In this document: piece after piece, positions 55,930 to 64,000 of the stretch
How the letters are laid out: the number at the start of each line of letters is the position of its first letter
How positions within the stretch are numbered: the first letter of the stretch is position 1
NCBI GenBank assembly: GCA_031002005.1
Contig: JARYHS010008074.1
Span: forward strand, 182,924,494-182,988,493
From: Vandiemenella viatica
Taxonomy: Eukaryota > Arthropoda > Insecta > Orthoptera > Morabidae
Direction of reading: 5' to 3'
Length of the DNA: 64,000 nt
Translations under genes and position numbers: made by a program
The notes under the pieces: model-generated
Told to the model about the DNA's origin: nothing
Database searches by the model: none
Seen by the model: only the letters and a program-made list of their open reading frames with translations

Positions 55930-57480
55930 TAGTGTCTAAAATTGTGCTTTCTACTTTTTTTTTTTTTTTTTACTGATTGCATCATTTCTGCATGTTATAA
56001 TTTTGATGTATGACTACTATGTTTCCATAGTAGTCATTTCAAGGACTAACAATCAACTTTATCTCCTTTTGTTACCTCCCACATCCCTGAACTGTAAGAA
56101 GAGATACTTTCCATTATACTGCCGTGTATAGTAGTTTTGTTCTTTTTTTGTTTTTTGCTGCTCCATAATAGTGAGTTAAGCTGACAAATCACTCTTCTCC
56201 CCTGTTCTATCTTTTTGAGCACATCATCACTCCTATTACCATTTGAAGAAATTGTAACACCTAGATTTTTGAAATATGTACAGTGTTTAATTGTAGATAT
56301 TCCAGTATTGAGGTTGCTGGTTTCCTCCCACTGCCATATCAAATTCTTCTTTAAAGTTCCTCAGCATAAAGTTTGCATCATCTTGATCACCCACCCATCA
56401 CTATGTCCTGATAATCAGCAAAGTTCAGGGTATTCAGAGTCTCATCAGGATTCCCATGCCACTATATTTTTTCCCCACTTATTTCATCATTTCTTGTGCA
56501 TATGTTTTAAACAGAATTGGTGCCAGACACCATGCTTGTCTTAGATGTTTTCACATTGAACTTCTGTGAGATTTTCACCATTTATTTTAATTACACTTTG
56601 ACATCCATCGTACAGCTTCTTTACAACGCTTAAGTAGGCTTCACTGATATGATTTGCTCTCATACTACACCAGTGTATCATAAGTCTTTTTTTAAATCAA
56701 CAGGCTGCCCTTTTGCTACCAGTTTTTTGGTCAGTGTTTTTAGCGTGAAGATGTCATCAATACAGAACTCTCCTGTGCAAATGCCATTTTGCTCTTCTTC
56801 CTCTGTAAACTTTCTTCAATTCTCTAGTTAATCACTTTCCCAAATAATCTTGCCTTGAGCTTGTGAAACTTGTGCCCCTTTAATTTTTGCAGCTTTGTGT
56901 TCCCTGTTTTGTAGGTAGTACTAATAATTGCCTTTTTTTCATTCATCTGGCAAGTTCTTTCCTCCTAAGGATTTGTTAAATGCAGTAGCCAACATTTCAA
57001 TTAATATACCAGGGGCTGCCTTCATGAGTTCGATGTTAATGTTTTAGGGCCAGGCGATTTCTTATTCTTCAGTGTTCTTAGTGCATATTTAATTTTTTTG
57101 ATTGAAGTCAGAGGCTCACAGTTTGTCCCTTGTATATTATTTTGGGAGAAATCATCTTGAAAAATTTCTTCTTTGTATTCTTTTAGAAGGTTTTGCTAGC
57201 AATATACCTATGCTAATCAAATGCATTCTAGCTGCATCTTTGTTATATCTTCACATGTGTTTTACTATTTTCCAGCCTTTATTTGCTCTAGTATTTCCCA
57301 CACACTTATTAACTTCTGCACATACCTTTTCCAATTCTACTTTCTTTGCCCTGTTTACTTCGAATTATACTTCTCATCTTTTGTTCTTATACACTTCTCT
57401 GTCCTCTCTGTTTTTGGTTTTGTAACCATTTATCATACATACATTTCTTGGCTTCTACAACAGAGCTGAGGCTATCATTA
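55930..57480 (-). pseudogene. LINE RT region, minus strand (3' half of a split element)
   Basis: Minus-strand blocks include TSNLNTGISTIKHCTYFKNL (usual N.EI..V..FKYLG), DDVLKKIEQGRRVICQLNSL then LWSSKKQKKNKTTIHGSIM, and SISSYSSGMWEVTKGDK, ending near 56046. Upstream (56400-57100) lie weaker RT traces. A T-run at 55950-55970 may be its A-tail. The matching endonuclease part is at 59400-59900. Confidence 0.75.
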
Positions 57481-57715
57481 TTCCTTCATAGGGCACAATT
57501 GTTGATTCTAGTCCTCTTAGTTTCCCTAAAGCATTGAATGCTGTTTCATAGATATAATAGTTTACTTCATAATGTTATTTTGTGTATAATTTATCACCGA
57601 GCATGGTGCAATGCGAAATCTGGTAACACCACCATGTTCGCCGGATCCCCCACCACTGATTCCAACAACCAGCGTGGCTCTGCAATGGTCAGTACCAGCC
57701 TGACAGCCATAAGCG

Positions 57716-58474
57716 ATGGAGCCCATCATCACCGTCACCATCAGGTGTGAAATTCGTGCAGTCATCCGATTTTTGCACGCAAGAAATTTACCACCGGGGA
57801 TGAATCGTGGTGCCATTACGTTACTCCGGAAACAAAACAACAATCGCGCCAATGGAAACACACCGGATCGCCACCACCAAAGAAGTTTAAGCAGCAGCTG
57901 TCAGCAGGAAAAATCATGGCATCAGTGTTTTGGGACCGGCGTGATGTACTGCTCATTGATTTTATGCTCAGAGGGACCACCATAAACTCCACAGCTTATT
58001 GCGAGACCTTGAAAAAGCTCAGACGGGCAATCCAAAATCGTCGTAGGGGAAAACTCAGCAAAGGCGTAAGGCTGCACCACGACAATGCCCGTCCACATGT
58101 GTCGCAACAAACGAAGGAGTTAATCGACAAATTTGGCTGGGATGTCATTGACCATCCCCCTTACAGCCCCAATTTGGCACCCAGCGATTTCCATCTGTTT
58201 CCGAAATTGAAGAAACACCTAGGCGGTCTACGATTCCAGCGGACGAGGAGTTGCAAGAAGAAGTTTCCAAGTTTCTCAATGGGTTGGCGGCAGACTTTTT
58301 TGAGGTGGGAATGCAAAAGTGGATTACTCGACAAAAAAAATGCATAGAAAAAAATGGGGAGTATGTGAAAAAATAGCTTAAAGATCAACGTTTCCAATGG
58401 TGTAATCGTTTTTTCGAATAAAATTCCTTGTGTATAAAAAAAATGCGGGAACCTTATTTTTGAAACAACCCTCA
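57716..58474 (+). pseudogene. mariner with internal deletion in the transposase
   Basis: The frame from 57716 gives CEIRAVIRFLHARN, a mariner N-terminal helix. It runs directly (frame change near 57795) into TGDESWCHYVTPETKQQS, the first catalytic block, so the second HTH and linker are deleted. GKIMASVFWDRRDVLLIDF, LHHDNARPHVSQQTKEL and PYSPNLAPSDFHLFPKLKKH follow; the last shows PNLAPSD with its Asp present. A frameshift near 58240 precedes FLNGLAADFF and KCIEKNGEYVKK. The right end is TGAGGGTTGTTTCAAAAATA (reverse complement, to 58474) followed by TA. No left terminal repeat was found. Confidence 0.85.
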
Positions 58475-58866
58475 TAAATATATAAGTTTAAATATTCTTC
58501 ACGTTGTAATTTTTTTATATCTCTGCCTTGCATTGTAGTAATTTTTATCTCCGCTGCACTACACACAATTGCAGTTTAGTTGACATCCCAGTCACACTTT
58601 CTTTTAACAATGTAAGTGCAAATAAAATCAGATTTGATTATTTATTTATTTAAACTTTACATTTCCTTTTAAGCACAAATAAAGGCAATGCAGTTATTCG
58701 TTTAAAATTTCCTGGGTATCCAAGCAGCACTGTGGTGCCACTTCTTGCACTACCTAGAGCTGACAAAGGTTGCTGAGCCACTGAGGAGACTCCAGTCTCC
58801 AGACACAACACATTTCATTAAAGTGGATAAGTTTAGTTTCTGTTGTAAGTTCACCTGTATGGGTTT
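58475..58866. other. Unassigned spacer
   Basis: AT-rich; nothing recognised. Confidence 0.45.
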
Positions 58867-59010
58867 TCTTTTTTTCTTTTTTTTTCCTCTCATCAGTCTC
58901 TTGGCTGGTTTGTTACTATCCTCCACCCCTTCTTATCTTGTGCTAACCTTTTCATCTCAACATACCCCTTACAGACCACATCCTCAATTATCTGCCTCAT
59001 ATATTCATAT
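58867..59010 (-). pseudogene. LINE 3' tail, minus strand
   Basis: T-run at 58867-58887, then CATCAGTCTCTTGGCTGGTT and CACCCCTTCTTATCTTGTGC, the 3' untranslated blocks of the 8857-11040 family. Only about 140 bp remain. Confidence 0.75.
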
Positions 59011-59199
59011 ATTTTATATGGGAAATATATTTTTTGCAATTAATAGATTGTGGTCTGCTGTACATTCTTGGCACCCTTATACTCTTAATGTCAAGGATTC
59101 ACAGTCTACTTTGTTGTCTCCAATATAGTCTGTTATGAATCTTACTTTTCAACTAGGTTTAGTGCAGATATAACTATGAATGTTCACGGAGGTAGGTGG

Positions 59200-59330
59200 C
59201 TGTTAACTTGAAAAAGGTTTTTCACCTGAAATATTGTTTTTTCTTTGTTTGTGTGTTGTTTTGTGTTGCTGCTGCCCTACTCCCTTCAACTTTGGCGAGT
59301 GTTGGGTGTATTTTCCCTTTCTTTTCCATG
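59200..59330 (+). repeat. Retroelement end related to the 55.3-55.6 kb repeats
   Basis: CTTGAAAAAGGTTTTTCACC then TGAAATATTG, followed by TTTGTGTTGCTGCTGCCC, TTCAACTTTGGCGAGTGT. The layout (TTGAA, stem, GAAATATTG, GCTGCC-TTCA-TTTGG-AGTGT) equals that of the units at 55320-55625. Confidence 0.55.
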
Positions 59331-59399
59331 TGGCATTTGTTTCCTTTCATTGTTACCTATATGAATGTTTTATGTTGGAAGCAACTATTTGCTATTATT

Positions 59400-59900
59400 A
59401 CTCCATGTCAACTGCAAGCTTCTATTAATCTCTCTCCATTTTTACTGACTTCTTCTTCAATATGTCCAACAATATAATGGTTTGTTTTGTTTTCAGTTCT
59501 CACATTGAGATCCACTAATAATATTCTTTCTTTGCTGTCATTGATTAAATACAATATCCTTGTCAGTTCATTGTAAAAGGAATCTTTCAACATTGGAGCA
59601 TCTTCATTTGGTTTGTAGGCAACCATAATATCTACTATGTTGTTTTTAATTTTCATTTCCACTTAATTTGTACCCATCATTTTATACATCTTTTATAATG
59701 TTTCTTAATGGCTATTGTTACTCCATTCTGAGCCTTTTCCTCTTTTGGCACACCACTATATATATATATATGTGTGTCCCTGTATCTCTGAAGACTTTTA
59801 TGAATTTAGTGGACATATCTTCTAAGCTTAAAGTCTCATAATCCATAACTTTGCCTGTTGTCACGTTCGTGTATATCCATCCAGCTTATGAGGAATTTTG
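59400..59900 (-). pseudogene. LINE endonuclease domain, minus strand (5' half of a split element)
   Basis: Minus-strand frames give VVCQKRKRLRMEQ/YSGVPKEEKAQNGVTIAIKK and MVAYKPNEDAPMLKDSFYNE, then RILLVDLNVRTENKTNHYI, SKNGERLIEAC. The pattern VYAPNEDA..FY.EL....LLGDLNARTG..NGERLIE.C is the apurinic-type endonuclease of LINEs; here GDLN has become VDLN. It continues into the RT at 55930-57480 once later insertions are removed. Confidence 0.75.
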
Positions 59901-60589
59901 CATTTAAGACTTTTTCTGAGTGTAGAAGTGCAGGTCCTTCAATGCAACCCCCTACCTGGAGATTCGGGTTATTTTTTTCCTTCGGATTTTCTTCCTCTGT
60001 ACTGACTGTTTCATATAACTATAGAGGTCAGTCACCCCCTTTGTGTAGTGCTAGTTTTATTCCACCCCATGTATTTAATTTTCCCAGTACCATCTTACTT
60101 GGTAGGCATTCCCCAGTCTAACACATGGAAAGGCACCTGATGGGAGCACTACAAATTCACCCATCCTTTACTACCGATAGTCCTCCAGTAAGCAGTATGT
60201 ATACAAACTTAATTTTAACTTCCATATCATATGTAACTCTTTTTAAGTGCCTAAGCAAATCACATTTGCATCACACAGTAACAACTGCTGTCATTTCAGT
60301 AGATGCAAGTGTAAAATATAAAATATTTACATCTCACTGCAATACCATGTAACAGATACAATTTTTTAACAAATTTTCTATCTTCTTTGTTCCTCTCAGC
60401 AATGTTGTATTCAACTGTATTTTCATATTAGTCTGCTATAACTTCAATGAAAGAAGAAATTGGAGAACAATTTCAAAATTTTACTCCAGTTAGACACATT
60501 CAAGTCAGTGAGATGCTCAAGAATTATAAAATTTTATCCTTTTAGCAGGCATTATGTTTGTAAAATTCCATGTGCTTTATGAATTTAGT
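59901..60589. other. Probable 5' LINE remains, not resolved
   Basis: This lies upstream of the endonuclease on its strand; no motif is clear enough to call. Confidence 0.35.
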
Positions 60590-60690
60590 GCTGCGCCAGT
60601 GCTGTTGCTACAGCCAACATTTCGACTCCCAACCTGGGGCCTTCTTCAAGGCTCTTTCAGGCTGATGAATAATCCACTGCTCACGAGCAA
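60590..60690 (-). repeat. Penelope-type terminal sequence, minus copy
   Basis: Minus strand: CTTGAAGAAGGCCCCAGG (60650 down), GGGAGTC, GAAATGTTGGCTGTAGCAAC, AGCACTGGCGCAGCACTAAA. It has the hammerhead-like layout with GGCCCC partly pairing with GGGAGTC. The plus copy is at 62432-62510, on the other side of the Helitron. Confidence 0.6.
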
Positions 60691-60738
60691 CAGGGCTTTG
60701 AAATTAGTCATCGTTAGCAGATAGATTATACTAAAACT

Positions 60739-62427
60739 AGCCAAAAAACCCGTCAAAAATGACGGGTTTAACGGACTGTACTGGCAATTGATTTCATTTT
60801 GGTTGTTTACCTAGATAGAAATTTTATAAAATAAAGCTCACTATGCTGTAATTTCTCGTCCCTTGTGATGTAGCAAAAAGTTTCAGTTGTCAATTTGGTC
60901 CAGGTTGCGTTTCAGCATAACTACAATCTTCGCCAATATAACTGGTGGATAATCAAAGCTTCATTCACACGCGAATTTATACATTCCCTGAATCGCATGT
61001 CAATGTCATGATGCATCTATACCAATCATGCATCATGCGATACAAACTTGATCCAAAATCTTCACAGTTTCTTACAACTTTCTTATTGTCTATGATGAAG
61101 ATGGATGTTTTAACGCCTGGCACAGCTTACATTCGGCTGAAATAATGACCCCAGTGAAAACGAAGGATGCTAAAAATAAATCTTAACTTCTTACGTCAAG
61201 TAATATTAGTTTCAATTGTGGTTTAGGTTGCATAGATCGCGAACAATTTGGAGCTTCTTTCATTCAAACCAAGTAATCATATCACTAAAAAAAGCAACTA
61301 ATAATCAATATGACAATTTAAACCAAATTCATACTTATCTTTCAGTATTGTAGCAATTCCTTTCTTAGCAATTGTTGAAATAAATTGAATTGTTATAAAA
61401 TAAATACAATTCCTATTGCCTGGCGCTATGACAAAAGGTTTCGGTTGCTATCCTGGTCCAGGTTGCATTTTAAAACTAATCACATACGGGAGTAGTTTAC
61501 ATCGTGATTCGTGATATCAAAACGTGACATAGTGCTTATGAAACCTGCTTAAATAACTGATAATAGCTAAATTCAACATGCTATTGCTGTGATAAGGTTC
61601 TTTATTTATTTTTGTCCAGGCTGGATTTCAACCTAACTACAATCTCGGGTAATACTGCCGCTACAAAATGAAAGCTTCCGACCAAAACGACAATTCATTG
61701 ATGAGATACATTACGCAACAACATAAATTTCATCAAAAACATTCAACAAAAAAGAAAGGTAATAAACCAAAAATCTGCAACGTGATTCAGACCGATATTA
61801 CAACGTTCGAATAGCTGTCATAGTTACACATTGCGGAAATACGTAATAGCCTCAGTAATATTACTCAGTGAAATCAAAGAAGATTAAAATAAATCTGATA
61901 AACTTACATTATTAATTGTAGTGTAGGCTGCACAATTCGAGATGAGTGGGCAACTATTTCGGTTCAAACGAATTAATAATTTCAATAATAGGTAGTTTAA
62001 ATTATTTTGAAAAAAAGCTAAATTATTCATGCCCTCTGCCGTAGCGTCAAATGCCAGTTGTAATTCTGATCCATTTTAAGTAACACTTTAACCAAATTTT
62101 TTTCTACATTGATGCTCGAAATACAAAGCTTTTATCTTACAATATCTATGGACAAAGAATTTAAGGAATACTTGAATATATCAAAAGAATATTACGTAAA
62201 TATAAGCATCTAATTATTGAAATATCGATTTTAACGCAATACATACTTTTATTTCAGTATTCTGTGAGTTAATTTATTCACTGTTGCTTGGAAATGATAT
62301 TAAATAACGCGCACTCCCACAAATAATATCGTAAAGCGTGACGTCATAGGCAACGTCATAGCTCGACGTCACCGCGTGACATGACGTAGGTGCGACAACG
62401 CTACATCTTGTCTATTATACTAATAGA
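60739..62427 (-). mobile_element. Non-autonomous Helitron, copy 3, both ends present
   Basis: On the minus strand it starts TCTATTAGTATAATAG at 62427 after A and ends CTAG at 60739 before T. Just before CTAG is a perfect hairpin AAACCCGTCA-TTT-TGACGGGTTT. TC start, 3' hairpin, CTRR end and A/T flanks are the full Helitron signature. The interior is colinear in part with the copies at 39564-40996 and 42796-43589 (GCTAAAAATAAATCT, ATAAGCATCTAAT). No Rep/helicase gene. Confidence 0.88.
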
Positions 62428-62431
62428 TAAC

Positions 62432-62510
62432 ACTGTGGAAGACCTTACATTGGATGCTGAAATGTTGGCAGTAGCAACAACATTGACGCAATGCTAAATC
62501 TGCAAAGTAA
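62432..62510 (+). repeat. Penelope-type terminal sequence, plus copy
   Basis: GTGGAAGACC, GGATGCTGAAATGTTGGCAG, TAGCAACAACATTGACGCAA and TGCTAAATCTGC mirror the minus copy at 60590-60690. With the Helitron removed the two face each other as a foldback. Confidence 0.55.
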
Positions 62511-64000
62511 GTGGGATTATGCACAAAAACTTTTCACAACTTAGACAGTGGGGAATTCTTCATTCATTCTTTCATTGAGCCTGTGAAAAATGATTTAAGC
62601 AATTTTGAATCATGATAGGTACTTTCTGCTGTATATTTCTCTTTATGTTTTTGATAGAAGATGGCATGCTCTTGACACAGGATATAGAAATATAATTGGA
62701 ACACAAAATTCTTTACAACTATTTTAAATTTCTAACATTTGTATCAAAAGCCATGAAATATTCCACCATACACATTTTTACTAATGTTTCATGGAGTTCC
62801 AAATGTAAGCTTGAGAATATTTAAAATTATGACAGCATTTAAATTGTAGGTTAATTTTTGTGAGTAAATTTTATAAATAATATCATTTTTCTGTTAATAT
62901 TTCATATCTTATTCAGAATGGGTTTAGCTATCTGGAATCAGCACCAAGTTTTACACTTTAAGTCAGAGAAAATTGTGATGAAATTATTTTTAGAACAATT
63001 GAAGATAATGTGAAAAAATATTTTCATGATGGTTTGTATATACTGCTCAAACTTAACCATGCCTGGAACCAAATAAAGTTCTATTTTATGGCTGCCAAAC
63101 CCTTGTTTTAACACCAAGAGTTAAGGTTACTTAAAGGGGTAAACACAATGCACTGGTTTCAATTTTAAAAATTTATTTTTAATTAAAAGTTCTCATACAA
63201 TTTTTCCATTACCTGATAAATTTTGGTTAAGTCATCGAACAAACAGATCTGAATGAAGTCAGCAAGGCACATTCACGGAAGGCATACTTTCGCCCTAAAC
63301 CCCCTAAGAAAGATGAAACATTGTTATAAGTGCATACTGAAAGTTTTTGACTAACACCGATAGCATATCACTGCTTGAGCTGCTGTTCAGGCCTACATCA
63401 CAACAAAGCAACTTGCTGCAATCTAACCTCAATGTAAACATGTAAAAGACTGGACAAAAAGCAGTATGCCTGACTCCTTAAGTAAGGAATTTGAGACTTG
63501 ACATCAGCTTTCAAATTTAATATCTGATTAACCACTGTATATTTTAAAATTTAATTTATAAATGTTTCTTAGTACAATTTATTCTTGATTTTGAAACCTT
63601 ATTTATTCCTTAAGAAGCTTCTACTGGATTTCCTTTTAATTTCATGATATCGTCATTTTAGTGTGTAAACTTACAATGCTTAAATAAACTAACTAGAAAA
63701 ATCTTATTTTTCTCATCGAAATCTTAAACCTTTTCTGAAACTGGTAATATGATTTTATCTATCTCCTGGACCTAATTTTATTTTTTTCCCTTTCATTATT
63801 TTTATTTTTTTGGTTTTTTACCTAATTAAAATCATATCTATAATTTCTTTAATTAATCCATCTTAATTAGTCTGTTCAGGGTGTTCTTGCTGATGCTGAC
63901 TACAACTTGTGATATCAAAATGTAGCTCTTTATATTAACTCATAATTCCAAATTTTGTACTTCGCTTCCTCTCCGAGCACATGGTTTTACATCACTAAGA
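62511..64000. other. AT-rich sequence, nothing recognised
   Basis: No gene, repeat or terminal structure seen. AATAAAG at about 63072 resembles a polyadenylation signal, but no exon precedes it. Confidence 0.45.

Overview
This 64 kb window is eukaryotic nuclear DNA from an arthropod, most likely an insect. Open reading frames are short and broken, sequence between them is AT-rich, splice-type signals occur, and almost everything recognisable is a transposable element. Several families (a tRNA-derived SINE, a non-LTR element with a long T-rich 3' end, Tc1, mariner, pogo, Helitron and Penelope-like elements) are of kinds I associate with large polyneopteran genomes, but that placement is an impression, not a search result. 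No rRNA gene, intact tRNA gene, CRISPR array or prokaryotic gene was seen. A run of exactly 1000 N at 29260-30259 is a scaffold gap. No complete host gene can be supported; the best hints are a CpG-rich promoter-like stretch at 28.15-28.56 kb and exon-like sequence at 35.85-36.83 kb.

Layout. 0-5 kb: a foldback unit with hammerhead-ribozyme-like cores, then a 4.3 kb element with terminal inverted repeats of about 820-870 bp. 5-8.3 kb: 150-bp tandem repeats, a GC-rich promoter-like stretch, and a hAT-type element carrying a SINE and a MITE. 8.8-11 kb: a 5'-truncated LINE on the minus strand. 11-15.6 kb: AT-rich, a possible LTR, and a PIF/Harbinger-type MITE with a TAA duplication. 15.6-19.06 kb: a near-complete LINE bounded by a 13-bp target duplication, with a second foldback in its 5' region. 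19-24.4 kb: mariner and hAT remains, SINEs, and a Tc1 element. 25-28.15 kb: a deleted PIF transposase gene and a piggyBac-type MITE. 30.5-35.4 kb: a 4.9 kb pogo/Jerky-like element with a 2 kb insertion. 37.3-38.6 kb: mariner. 39.2-45.1 kb: a segmental duplication in which one copy holds a Helitron and the other the empty site. 45.1-46.0 kb: two Penelope-like 3' ends as a palindrome. 46.6-51.5 kb: mariner, then a CR1/Jockey-like LINE split by two DNA elements. 52-54.3 kb: two Penelope-like copies (RT plus GIY-YIG). 54.3-60 kb: LINEs in minus orientation broken by a mariner and other insertions. 60.6-62.5 kb: a second Helitron sitting inside an inverted pair of Penelope-type ends. 62.5-64 kb: nothing recognised.

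The most distinctive theme is a short recurring motif, roughly CTGAAGA + one base + a hairpin + GAAA, at the ends of Penelope-like and foldback units. The hairpin arms differ in sequence between copies but mostly still pair, which suggests a selected RNA structure related to the hammerhead ribozymes known in Penelope-like elements, with one extra base between the core and stem II.
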